Below, piece by piece: positions 10,204-17,650 of a stretch of 64,000 nucleotides of DNA. The position numbers were made by a program, and so were the translations under genes. The notes beneath the pieces were generated by a model, which was given only the letters and a program-made list of their open reading frames with translations, was not told the origin of the DNA and searched no databases. Each line of letters starts with the position of its first letter. Position 1 is the first letter of the stretch. The DNA is from Sphingomonas hominis (GTDB lineage Bacteria > Pseudomonadota > Alphaproteobacteria > Sphingomonadales > Sphingomonadaceae): positions 310,001 through 374,000 of the forward strand of contig NZ_JABULH010000001.1 of assembly GCF_013328205.1 (NCBI RefSeq). Direction: 5' to 3'.

Positions 10204-10764
10204 TTACTGACTGTCCTCTTCTTCGAATTCTTCTTCTTCCGCGCCCTCGAGCGAGAGCGGAACGGTGGCGGCGATCAGCCGGTCGGTGAGCAGCAGCTTC
10301 GCGTCGGCGACCTGGTCGAACCCGATCGTCATCGCCTCATGCTTGCGCACGTCGATCGTGATCCGGTCGCCGTCGGTGCCGACGAGGTCGCCGGTCAATT
10401 GCTTGCGTCCATCGACCGGCGCGGTCAGGTGGATGCGGGCCTCATGCCCCTTCCAATCCTCGAAATCCTGCAACCGGGTCAGCGGGCGGTCGATGCCGGG
10501 GCTCGACACCTCGAGCCGATAGGCGCCGTCGATGTAATCGCGCCCGGCTTCCTCCGCCGCGTCGAGCTGGTCGGAGATGCGGCGCGACAGATCGGCGCAA
10601 TCGTCGATCGTCAACTGGCGCGTGTCGGGACGCTCGGCCATCACCTGCAACGTGCGCTCGTCGCCCTTGCCGAACAGGCGCACGCGCACCAGCGCGAAAC
10701 CGAGTGCCTCGGCCTCGGGCGCGATCATGGTGGATAGAGCAGTTACATCGTCCAAGCGGATCAT
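10204..10764 (-). CDS. rimP: Ribosome maturation factor RimP
   Basis: 186 residues from the ATG at 10764 (MIRLDDVTALSTMIAPEAEA). RimP assists 30S assembly around S12/16S. The family pattern DDCADLSRRISDQLD ... YRLEVSSPGIDRPL and a C-terminal Sm-like domain (about 105-165, LTGDLVGTDGDRITID) are clear. The protein ends in an acidic run (EEEEFEEEDSQ). First gene of the operon, with a candidate promoter at 10842-10870. The frame is open far upstream on this strand, but that part reads through the promoter and the antisense of the neighbouring dehydrogenase. Confidence 0.94.
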   Translation of the reverse strand: MIRLDDVTALSTMIAPEAEALGFALVRVRLFGKGDERTLQVMAERPDTRQLTIDDCADLSRRISDQLDAAEEAGRDYIDGAYRLEVSSPGIDRPLTRLQDFEDWKGHEARIHLTAPVDGRKQLTGDLVGTDGDRITIDVRKHEAMTIGFDQVADAKLLLTDRLIAATVPLSLEGAEEEEFEEEDSQ

Positions 10765-10841
10765 CCGAACATGCGTTTCTTGCCGCCGCGGAGCGAGCCC
10801 CGCAGCCCCTTGCACCTCGCGATGTAAGAGAAAGCACGATT

Positions 10842-10870
10842 GATATAGACCGATCGCGGCTACCTCGCAA
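10842..10870 (-). promoter_or_regulatory. Candidate sigma-70 promoter of the rimP-nusA-infB operon
   Basis: Reading the minus strand, TTGCGA (10870-10865), a 17-base spacer and TATATC (10847-10842) match the housekeeping promoter at four positions in each hexamer. Transcription would start near 10835, giving a leader of about 70 bases before rimP. Confidence 0.5.
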
Positions 10871-10879
10871 CCCGGCAAC

Positions 10880-10902
10880 GCTTCGTGACGGGGCTTCGTG
10901 AC
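10880..10902. repeat. Direct repeat GCTTCGTGAC between divergent rimP and the sugar dehydrogenase
   Basis: GCTTCGTGAC occurs at 10880-10889 and again at 10893-10902, a 13-bp period, just upstream of the rimP -35 hexamer. It could be an activator or repressor site, or chance. Confidence 0.45.
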
Positions 10903-10977
10903 AGGCCCGCGCCGGAACAAGTATGTAGCCTTCGTCTTTGTGGCGGAAGAAACATTGCTACTTGGGGGAACAAATCC

Positions 10978-12219
10978 GTGCGCCTGATCGCCTTCACCGC
11001 CGCGCTGCTCGCCTCGACCGCCTGCTCCGCCGAGCCGCAGGCACAGGCCGGCGCGAACACCGCCGCTGCGCCCGGCGACGTGACGCAGGGGCCGCAAGGT
11101 CCTCAAGTCGCCGGCAGCAACGCTCCCGTGCCGAAGAACGCGCCGGCACCAACGGCGCGCAACGTGCCCGCGACCACCGGACGCGCCAACATTGCCGCAA
11201 CCGAGCCGCCCGTCACGATCACCGTGATGGGCCAGTTCGGCGACCCGTTCTCGATCGCGTTCCTGCCCGACGCGAGCCTGCTGGTGACCGAGAAGGCGGG
11301 CGCGCTCAAGCTGCGCGCCGCCGACGGGCGCGTGTCCGAAATCGCGGGCGTCCCCGCGGTGGCGGGCGGCGGGCAGGGCGGGTTGCTCGACGTCGCGCCC
11401 GCGCCCGATTTCGCGACCAGCCGCACGATCTACCTGAGCTATGCCGAGCCGCGCCCCAACGGCGGGTCGAGCCTCGCGCTGATGCGTGCGCGCCTCGATG
11501 GCACTAGCCTGCGCGATCAACGCGTGATCTGGCGCGCGGGCTCGGACGGTCCGGGCGGGCAGTTCGGCGCGATCATCGCCTTCGCGCCCGACGGCAAGTC
11601 GCTGTTCCTGACCTCTGGCGAGCGCCAGCGCTTCACTCCCGCGCAGGACCCGGAGCAAGCGCTCGGCAAGATCATGCGCCTGACGCTCGACGGCGCGGCA
11701 TGGCCGGGCAACCCGATGTACAAGGCGGGCGGGGTGCGCGCGATGACCTGGTCGAGCGGGCATCGCAACCCTTACGGCCTCGTCTTCACGCCCGACGGTC
11801 GGTTGTGGGAGGAGGAAATGGGCCCGCGCGGCGGCGACGAGCTCAACCTGATCCAGCCGGGCAAAAATTACGGCTGGCCGCTGGTGTCGAACGGCGACAA
11901 TTACTCGGGGGTTGAGATACCCGATCACCCCTCGCGCCCCGAATTCCAGGCGCCGGTCGCGTGGTGGAACCCGGTGATCTCGCCGGGCGGCATGATCGCC
12001 TACACCGCCGCGATGTTCCCGGCCTATCGCGGCTCGCTGTTCATCGCCGGACTATCGAGCAAGTCGCTGGTCCGCGTCGCGGTGAACGGCGAACGGGCCC
12101 GCGCCGCCGAGCAGTGGACCATGGGCGAGCGTATCCGCGACGTGGCGCAAGCGCCCGATGGCGCGATCTGGGTGATCCAGGACGACGGCAAGCTGCTGCG
12201 GCTGACCCCGAAGCGCTGA
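10978..12219 (+). CDS. PQQ-dependent aldose sugar dehydrogenase (GSDH/YliI family), exported
   Basis: 413 residues from the GTG at 10978, with GGGGGAA eight bases upstream. An export signal (MRLIAFTAALLASTACSAEP) is followed by an Ala/Pro-rich linker to about residue 75. STAC is a poor lipobox, so anchoring is uncertain. A six-bladed propeller of the soluble glucose/sorbosone dehydrogenase family follows. Hallmarks are SGHRNPYGLVF (near 260-270) and EMGPRGGDELNLI followed by KNYGWP, which carry PQQ/calcium-site residues in this family. Such enzymes oxidise aldoses in the periplasm and pass electrons to the respiratory chain. No PQQ biosynthesis genes are in the window. Divergent from rimP and convergent with a thioesterase. 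Confidence 0.88.
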   Translation: MRLIAFTAALLASTACSAEPQAQAGANTAAAPGDVTQGPQGPQVAGSNAPVPKNAPAPTARNVPATTGRANIAATEPPVTITVMGQFGDPFSIAFLPDASLLVTEKAGALKLRAADGRVSEIAGVPAVAGGGQGGLLDVAPAPDFATSRTIYLSYAEPRPNGGSSLALMRARLDGTSLRDQRVIWRAGSDGPGGQFGAIIAFAPDGKSLFLTSGERQRFTPAQDPEQALGKIMRLTLDGAAWPGNPMYKAGGVRAMTWSSGHRNPYGLVFTPDGRLWEEEMGPRGGDELNLIQPGKNYGWPLVSNGDNYSGVEIPDHPSRPEFQAPVAWWNPVISPGGMIAYTAAMFPAYRGSLFIAGLSSKSLVRVAVNGERARAAEQWTMGERIRDVAQAPDGAIWVIQDDGKLLRLTPKR

Positions 12220-12243
12220 CGCGCGCGTCCCCGTTGGCGTCAG
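12216..12243. terminator. Hairpin between convergent genes containing both stop codons
   Basis: CTGACGC (12216-12222) pairs with GCGTCAG (12237-12243) around a 14-base loop. The stop codons of the sugar dehydrogenase (12217-12219) and of the thioesterase (12240-12242) both lie in the stem. No T-run follows, so a terminator role is inferred from position only. Confidence 0.35.
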
Positions 12244-12623
12244 TCGCGCTCGATCAGGTAATTCATCCGCGCCGCCGCGATCGGCTTCGCGCGGTCGTCC
12301 TGCCACGCGAACGCCTCGACGTTGGCGACGCGGTTGCCCAGCCGGGTGATGGTGCCCGCCGCGCGCGTCTCGCGGTCGCGCCCGCCGCGCATGAAATCGA
12401 TCGTGACGTTGATCGGCTTGATCCGTCCGCCGCCTTCCTCCGCGAGCGCGTGGTGCAGCGCCGCGATCGCCGCAACCTCGAGCAGGCCGGAGATCGCGCC
12501 GCCTTGCAGGAAGCCGGGGCGGCCGACGACGCCGTCGTGAAACGGCATCATCATGACGGGCGTGCCGTCCTCGGCATGTTCCAGTTCGGCGCCGAGCACC
12601 GCGGCATAGGGCGGCAGCTTCAT
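12240..12623 (-). CDS. PaaI-type hotdog thioesterase
   Basis: 127 residues from the ATG at 12623. The single hotdog domain has the PaaI-type helix motif GFLQGGAISGLLEVAAIAAL, followed by INVTIDFMRGG, as in acyl-CoA thioesterases of the YbdB/PaaI group. These cleave aromatic or medium-chain acyl-CoA in the cytoplasm. The ATG overlaps the stop of the upstream thioesterase (ATGA), so two hotdog proteins are made from one message and might form a heteromer. The exact substrate cannot be read from sequence. Confidence 0.85.
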   Translation of the reverse strand: MKLPPYAAVLGAELEHAEDGTPVMMMPFHDGVVGRPGFLQGGAISGLLEVAAIAALHHALAEEGGGRIKPINVTIDFMRGGRDRETRAAGTITRLGNRVANVEAFAWQDDRAKPIAAARMNYLIERD

Positions 12624-13102
12624 GCCTGCTGCTCCTTCGCCGGCGCGGAGGCGCGCGTCGGGCGCGGATATTGCCCGCTCGGGATCATGAAGGTGGCGGC
12701 GACGTGCGCGACCGGGTCGTCCAGGTCGCCGTCGTGCGCGATGCCGCGCGTGAACGCGATCGAGCGCGCGACGCGCAGGCATTCGGCGCGGCCGATCACG
12801 GTGCGCTCCGGGCGGGCGGGGCGCAGATAATCGATCCGGAGGTCGAGCGTCGCCTGCGGCACGAACACCTTGATCTCGTTCCAGATCGCGAAGCTCGTCG
12901 CCATGTCCATCATCGCGATGATCGGCCCCGACGCGATCACGCCGCTTTCCTCATCGCCGATCAACTCCGGCGAGTAGGGCAGCGCAAGTTCGATCCAATC
13001 ATCGCCGCGCGCGTGAAAGCGGATGCCGAGCCGCCCGCCGTGCCCGCCGAAGCTGGTCACGTCGAGCTGATCGAGCGTCATCGAGAACGGGTCCCATTTC
13101 AT
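12620..13102 (-). CDS. PaaI-type hotdog thioesterase (second of a coupled pair)
   Basis: 160 residues, MKWDPFSMTLDQLDVTSFGG at the start. The hotdog signature lies at SGVIASGPIIAMMDMATSFA, with a following LDLRIDYLRPA strand. Compared with its partner, the family GG turn is changed (GPIIAMMD in place of GGAISGLL), so the active site may differ and the pair may be functionally asymmetric. Its last four bases form ATGA with the next gene. Upstream lies a 115-bp divergent region shared with the crotonase at 13218. Confidence 0.83.
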   Translation of the reverse strand: MKWDPFSMTLDQLDVTSFGGHGGRLGIRFHARGDDWIELALPYSPELIGDEESGVIASGPIIAMMDMATSFAIWNEIKVFVPQATLDLRIDYLRPARPERTVIGRAECLRVARSIAFTRGIAHDGDLDDPVAHVAATFMIPSGQYPRPTRASAPAKEQQA

Positions 13103-13217
13103 GCGCCGTCACCTACACGGCTGCCGCGCCCGCGCAACATCGCGCCGCCGCGGTTGCGACGCGCACGCCCACGCGCTAGCCGTTAAGCCGTCAGACTTAA
13201 GCGGGGGACCCACGCCG

Positions 13218-14024
13218 ATGACCGATATTGAGCCAAGCGAGGTCGCGGATCGCGTCTCGATCACGCTTGCAGACGGCATTGCCGACGTGCGCCTGACGCG
13301 CGCGGACAAGATGAACGCGCTCGACCCCGCGATGTTCGCCGCGCTGATCGACGCGATCGAGCGGTTGAAGACGATGCGCGGGGTGCGCGCGGTGGTCCTG
13401 TCGGGAGAGGGCCGTGCCTTCTGCGCCGGGCTCGACATGGCGTCGATGGCGGGCGGCGGATCGGGGTTGAAACTCGACGAGCGGACGCACGGTATTGCCA
13501 ATACTGCGCAATATGTCTGCACCGGCTGGCGCGACCTGGGTGCGCCGGTGATCGCCGCGGTCCACGGTGTCGCGATGGGCGGCGGGTTCCAGCTCCTGTC
13601 GGGCGCCGACATCCGCGTCGCGCATCCGGCCACGCGCATGGCGATCCGCGAGACCTATTGGGGGCTCGTTCCCGACATGGGCGGGTTCGTGCTGTGGCGC
13701 GGCACCGCGCGCGAGGACGTGCTGCGCGAGCTCGTCTATACCAGCCGGGAGTTCACTGCGGCGGAGGCGCAGGGCTGGGGCCTCGTCACGCATCTCGACG
13801 ACGATCCGCACGCCCGCGCGATGAGCATCGCGCGCGAGATCGCCGTGCGGAGCCCCAAGGCGGTGCGTGCATCGAAACGCATCTTCCACGCCGTCCCCGA
13901 CATGGACGCCGCCGCGATCCTGCTGGCGGAGAGCGAGGAGCAGGTCGCGCTGATCCGCCAGCCCGAGCAGATCGAGGCCGTGCGCGCCAACATGGAGAAG
14001 CGCGCGCCCGTGTTCGAGGACTGA
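13218..14024 (+). CDS. Crotonase / enoyl-CoA hydratase-isomerase family protein
   Basis: 268 residues from the ATG at 13218 (GCGGGGGAC lies just upstream). The crotonase fold is shown by the oxyanion-hole segments AFCAGLDMASM (C69-D73) and GVAMGGGFQLLSGADIR (120-135). Of the two hydratase glutamates, the first (Glu144 in rat enoyl-CoA hydratase) is Gln125 here, while the second aligns with Glu145 (RETYWGLVPDMGG). A standard 2-enoyl-CoA hydratase reaction is therefore doubtful; isomerase or another crotonase chemistry is possible. The frame is open further upstream, but homologues start here. Confidence 0.88.
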   Translation: MTDIEPSEVADRVSITLADGIADVRLTRADKMNALDPAMFAALIDAIERLKTMRGVRAVVLSGEGRAFCAGLDMASMAGGGSGLKLDERTHGIANTAQYVCTGWRDLGAPVIAAVHGVAMGGGFQLLSGADIRVAHPATRMAIRETYWGLVPDMGGFVLWRGTAREDVLRELVYTSREFTAAEAQGWGLVTHLDDDPHARAMSIAREIAVRSPKAVRASKRIFHAVPDMDAAAILLAESEEQVALIRQPEQIEAVRANMEKRAPVFED

Positions 14025-14052
14025 CGCGCGCCGTCGCAGCGTTGCGCGTCAG
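14021..14052. terminator. Hairpin between convergent crotonase and hemerythrin genes
   Basis: CTGACGCGC (14021-14029) pairs perfectly with GCGCGTCAG (14044-14052) around 14 bases. As at 12216, both genes' stop codons sit inside the stem. No T-run is present. Proposed as a bidirectional transcript end. Confidence 0.4.
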
Positions 14053-14606
14053 GCGAGTTTCAGGCCTTCCTTGTTCATCGCGCGCGTGATGTGCTTGTTC
14101 TGCTTGTCGCTCAGTTTCGCGCGCATCTTGGGAAAAAGGTCGTCCTCTTCCTCGCGCATGTGCTGTTCGATCATCGCGCGGAACTCCTTGACCTTGGGCA
14201 GCCAGGCGGGATCGCTCTTCGGCATCTCGGTCAGGTCGAAGAAATACTGCTTCACGTAGCCGTGCTCGTGATTGAGGTGATCCGCCGCCTCGGTCAGTCC
14301 CTGGTCGCGCATCATCGCGTAGACGACATTCTCTTCCTGGAACGCGTGCTTGCCGATCGCGTGCTTCAACTGCATCAGCAGCACCGCGCGCCGGCCGGGA
14401 TCGCTGTCATCGCTCGCTTCGATCAGGTCGAACAGCTTGAGCGCCGCGGCATGCTCCGCCGCTAGCGCCTCGTCCCAATTGCCCGCCATGACGGTCGGCG
14501 CCTGCACCGCGGCCTTGCGCACGAGGTTGACCGCCAGGCCGGCTGCCACGCCTGCCGCCGCGCCGATCGCGATGGTGCGGCCGGTGCTGTTCGTTTCGCT
14601 CGTCAT
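14049..14606 (-). CDS. Hemerythrin HHE-domain protein with N-terminal hydrophobic segment
   Basis: 185 residues from the ATG at 14606. A short, weakly hydrophobic N-terminal stretch (TIAIGAAAGVAAGLAVNLV, about 10-28) precedes a four-helix hemerythrin-like domain. Putative di-iron ligands are visible in AEHAAALKLF, KHAFQEENVVY, LNHEHGYVKQ and MIEQHMREEEDDLF. HHE proteins sense or buffer oxygen, nitric oxide or iron. In Sphingomonads they commonly stand alone near stress genes. The first ATG in frame (14624) lacks a good ribosome site, so the second is used. Confidence 0.88.
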   Translation of the reverse strand: MTSETNSTGRTIAIGAAAGVAAGLAVNLVRKAAVQAPTVMAGNWDEALAAEHAAALKLFDLIEASDDSDPGRRAVLLMQLKHAIGKHAFQEENVVYAMMRDQGLTEAADHLNHEHGYVKQYFFDLTEMPKSDPAWLPKVKEFRAMIEQHMREEEDDLFPKMRAKLSDKQNKHITRAMNKEGLKLA

Positions 14607-14694
14607 GGTGCATCTCCCGATCAAGGAATCGGCAGTCGAACGAAGCGGTTAGATGCACGTTCCGGGCACCAGGCGACCGATGTATTGATGGAGA

Positions 14695-15156
14695 TTAGTC
14701 TGCACTGTTCGCTCCCGGGCCATCCGGCTGAGCCAGCATCGTCTTCGCGGCCAGCGCTTGGCGGAAGTCGTCGGGCAGGCTGCCGTCCTTCGGATCGGTC
14801 ATAACGAGCACGGTGTCGCACGTCGCGATCGCGCGACCGTTCTGGTGCATGACTGCCAGGATTTCCCATGACCGGCGACCCACCTTGCCGATCCCGGTCG
14901 CGATCTGGACGTCGGCGGGGAAGCTGCCTTCCGCCAGGTAATTGACCGCGTTCATCGCCACCACCGCGCGAAAGCCATTCTCGCGATTGATGTGGCCGAG
15001 CGTCCAGTTGAACCGCACCCGCGCGGTCTCGAACAAGCCGGCGAAGGCGACATTGTTGATGTGCCCCATCGCGTCGAGATCGCCGTAGCGCGTCGGTACC
15101 GTCTCGCGGACGGGATAGCTGGCGAGGTCGAGGCGGTAGGGTGCGGGGCGGGGCAT
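14695..15156 (-). CDS. Acyl-CoA thioesterase, 4HBT hotdog family
   Basis: 153 residues (MPRPAPYRLDLASYPVRETV). The motif RYGDLDAMGHINNVAFAGLF carries the 4-hydroxybenzoyl-CoA thioesterase-type catalytic aspartate (D28) and the GHxNN turn. The chain is a single hotdog domain. It hydrolyses acyl-CoA thioesters; chain-length preference is not evident. Separated from hemerythrin by 88 bp on the same strand. Confidence 0.87.
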   Translation of the reverse strand: MPRPAPYRLDLASYPVRETVPTRYGDLDAMGHINNVAFAGLFETARVRFNWTLGHINRENGFRAVVAMNAVNYLAEGSFPADVQIATGIGKVGRRSWEILAVMHQNGRAIATCDTVLVMTDPKDGSLPDDFRQALAAKTMLAQPDGPGANSAD

Positions 15157-15583
15157 GGCGGCTTTCTGGTTGGGGTGGGGCGGGAGCTTGGTTGGTCACC
15201 CCGGCGTTGAGCGGGGGGCTGCTTGGGTGGTTCGGCGCGGCAGTCACTGGCGCAGCACAGATTGTCGGGTGTCGCTAGAGCGATTTCCGAACCACTTACC
15301 TCATCGTCATCCCGGACTTGATCCGGGATCCCGCTGCCTGCTTCCGCTCCATCCAAGAAGCGGGACCCCGGATCAAGTCCGGGGTGACGAGAGGATGCGC
15401 GTCGAGTTGGTGAAAGAGCGCTCCGGTTGACGATCAAAGCGAACAGTTGATCGGCAGCGCTCCGGGCGGACCGGCGCGGGAGCAAGCCCCGCGCCGTCGG
15501 ACGGGTTCGGCGGGGCCGACCCGCCGGCCGGCCTTGCGCGAGGGCGGCACAGGCTGCGCCTGCGACCGGGCCCGCGCTGCGGC
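15157..15583. other. Intergenic region with one dispersed palindrome, no gene
   Basis: No supported coding frame. It contains palindrome copy 3 at 15305-15390 and a very GC-rich tail (15460-15580) with short hairpins just after the SDR stop, which may end SDR transcription. Confidence 0.55.
15305..15390. repeat. Dispersed long palindrome, copy 3
   Basis: Near-perfect arms: CGTCATCCCGGACTTGATCC at the left and GATCAAGTCCGGGGTGACGA at the right. The loop (TGCCTGCTTCCGCTCCATCC) is unlike that of copies 1 and 2. Confidence 0.85.
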
Positions 15584-16366
15584 TCACCGCGGCGCCATCC
15601 GAATCCCGCCGTCCAACCGCACGTCCTCGCCGTTAAAGTAGCCGTTCTCGATCATCGTCAGCGCGAGACTGGCGTATTCGGGCGGGTTGCCTAGCCGCTT
15701 GGGGAAGGGGACCGACGCCGACAGCGCGTCCTTCACGTTCTGCGGCGCGGCGGCGAGCAGCGGGGTGTTGAAGATGCCGGGCAGGATCGTGTTGACGCGG
15801 ATCGCCTCGTTCATCAGGTCGCGCGCGATCGGCAGCGTCATGCCGACGACGCCACCCTTCGACGCCGAATAGGCTGCTTGACCTATCTGCCCGTCTTCCG
15901 CCGCGACGCTGGCGGTGTTGATGATGACGCCGCGATCGCCGTCTTCCTGCGGGTCGAGCGTCATCATCCCCGCCGCCGATTTCGCGATGCAGCGGAACGT
16001 GCCGACGAGGTTGATCTGGATGATCGCGTTGAATGCGTCGAGGGGGAAGTGCTTGATCGAGCCGTCTTCCTTCGACCGGCTCGCGGTCTTGATCGCGTTG
16101 CCGGTGCCCGCGCAATTGACCAGGATGCGCTCCTGCCCGTTCGCGGTGCGCGCTTTCTCGAAGCCGGCGTCGACGGACGCCTCGTCGATGACGTTGACCT
16201 TGCAGAACACGCCGCCCAGTTCCGCGGCCACCGCTTCGCCCTTGGCCTCGTTCAGGTCGAACAGTGCGACGCGGACGCCCTTCGCCGCCAGCGCGCGCGC
16301 GGTCGCCTCGCCCAAGCCCGAGGCACCGCCGGTGATGACCGCGGATACGTTGTTGTCGAGTTTCAT
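15584..16366 (-). CDS. Short-chain dehydrogenase, 3-hydroxyacyl-CoA dehydrogenase type
   Basis: 260 residues (MKLDNNVSAVITGGASGLGE). NAD-binding GGASGLG near 13-19 and catalytic Ser/Tyr/Lys in TASVAAEDGQIGQAAYSASK. The spacing and the INLVGTFR and PGIFNTPLL segments match the HSD17B10/type-II 3-hydroxyacyl-CoA dehydrogenase group, which oxidises 3-hydroxyacyl-CoA with NAD. It is 21 bp downstream of the thiolase gene on the same strand, giving the last two beta-oxidation steps as one operon. Confidence 0.9.
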   Translation of the reverse strand: MKLDNNVSAVITGGASGLGEATARALAAKGVRVALFDLNEAKGEAVAAELGGVFCKVNVIDEASVDAGFEKARTANGQERILVNCAGTGNAIKTASRSKEDGSIKHFPLDAFNAIIQINLVGTFRCIAKSAAGMMTLDPQEDGDRGVIINTASVAAEDGQIGQAAYSASKGGVVGMTLPIARDLMNEAIRVNTILPGIFNTPLLAAAPQNVKDALSASVPFPKRLGNPPEYASLALTMIENGYFNGEDVRLDGGIRMAPR

Positions 16367-16387
16367 CTTGTCCTCTTCCTCGTGTTT

Positions 16388-17569
16388 TCAGGCCGCGTCG
16401 ACGCGTTCGATGATCGTGACGTTGGCGACGCCGCCGCCCTCGCACATCGTCTGCAGCGCGTATTTCCCGCCGCGGCGTTTCAGTTCGTGCACCAGCGTCG
16501 CCATCAGTTTCGTGCCGCTCGCGCCCAGCGGGTGACCGAGCGCGATCGCGCCGCCGTTGACGTTCAACTTGTCCGGATCGGCGCCGGTGTGCTTCAACCA
16601 CGCCATCGGCACCGGCGCGAACGCCTCGTTGACCTCGTACAGGTCGATGTCGTTGATCGAGAGGCCGGCGCGGCTGAGCGCCTTGTCGGTCGCGAACAGC
16701 GGCTCCTCGAGCATGACCACCGGATCGCCCGCGGTGACGGTCAGGTTGACGATTCTGGCCAGCGGCTTGAGCCCATACTTCGCCACCGCCTCGCCGCTCG
16801 CGATCAGCACCGCCGACGCGCCGTCGCAGATCTGGCTGGCGGAGGCTGCGGTCAGCACGCCGCCCTCGCTGAGCAGCTTGACGCCCGCCATGCTCTCCGC
16901 GCTCGCGTCGTAGCGGATGCCCTCGTCGCTGGCGTGCTGCGCGCTGCCTTCCGGCGTCTCGATCTCGACCGCCACGATCTCGTCGGCGAAGCGGCCTGCC
17001 TCGTTCGCCGCCATGGCCTTACGGTGCGAGGACAGCGAGTAAGCATCGGTGTCCTCGCGCGAGAAGCCGTATTTGCGCGCGATCATCTCCGCGCCGGTGA
17101 ACTGGCTGAACTGAATGCCGGGGTATTTCTCCTCCAGCCTCGGCGACTTGTTCTTGCCGAGCCCGGCGTCGTGGAACAGTTTGTACGTCGAGCCCATCGG
17201 CACGCGCGTCATGCTTTCCACGCCCGCCGCGATCACCACGTCCTGCGTGCCCGACATCACCGCCTGCGCCGCGAACTGGATCGCCTGCTGCGACGAGCCG
17301 CACTGGCGGTCGATCGTCACCGCCGGGGTCGATTGCGGCAGCCGCTTCGAGGCGAGCACCGCGTTGCGCCCGACCTGTCCCGCCTGCTCGCCGCCCTGGC
17401 TGACGCAGCCCATCACGACGTCGTCGATCGCTTCGGGCGGGATACCGCTACGCTCCACCAGCGCGTCGAGCACGTGCGCCGCGAGATCGACCGGGTGGAC
17501 CCCCGCCAGCTTGCCGCCGCGCCGCCCCCCGGCGGTGCGCACCGCATCGACGATAAAAGCCTCGGCCAT
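16388..17569 (-). CDS. Acetyl-CoA acyltransferase (thiolase)
   Basis: 393 residues from the ATG at 17569, with GGCGGAAG just upstream. Acyl-accepting Cys90 lies in DRQCGSSQQA. The downstream NEAFAPVPMAW, GGAIALGHPLGASG (catalytic His) and CEGGGVANVTI (second Cys) complete the thiolase active site. It performs CoA-dependent cleavage of 3-ketoacyl-CoA, or the reverse condensation. Expressed with the 3-hydroxyacyl-CoA dehydrogenase. Divergent from a nitroreductase, with a palindrome 14 bp upstream of the start. Confidence 0.94.
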   Translation of the reverse strand: MAEAFIVDAVRTAGGRRGGKLAGVHPVDLAAHVLDALVERSGIPPEAIDDVVMGCVSQGGEQAGQVGRNAVLASKRLPQSTPAVTIDRQCGSSQQAIQFAAQAVMSGTQDVVIAAGVESMTRVPMGSTYKLFHDAGLGKNKSPRLEEKYPGIQFSQFTGAEMIARKYGFSREDTDAYSLSSHRKAMAANEAGRFADEIVAVEIETPEGSAQHASDEGIRYDASAESMAGVKLLSEGGVLTAASASQICDGASAVLIASGEAVAKYGLKPLARIVNLTVTAGDPVVMLEEPLFATDKALSRAGLSINDIDLYEVNEAFAPVPMAWLKHTGADPDKLNVNGGAIALGHPLGASGTKLMATLVHELKRRGGKYALQTMCEGGGVANVTIIERVDAA

Positions 17570-17582
17570 CTTCCGCCTCTCC

Positions 17583-17596
17583 ATAACAGATGTTAT
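17583..17596. promoter_or_regulatory. Palindrome upstream of thiolase, candidate operator
   Basis: ATAACA-GA-TGTTAT is a 14-bp inverted repeat in the short intergenic region between thiolase (start 17569) and the nitroreductase (start 17651). Its AT-rich symmetry suits a TetR-type regulator of fatty-acid degradation, but none is encoded nearby. Confidence 0.45.
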
Positions 17597-17650
17597 CCCG
17601 CGTTCTAGTTACGCAAATTGACGCGAACGGCAAGAGCGGAGACGGTGCGA

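Noticed and set aside
8601-10289. A 562-codon plus-strand frame opposite nusA
   Set aside because: Low-complexity antisense of a conserved gene, no ribosome site and no family pattern.
10765-11928. Upstream extension of rimP through the dehydrogenase region
   Set aside because: The added 388 residues are antisense to the PQQ dehydrogenase; RimP family length is about 150-200.
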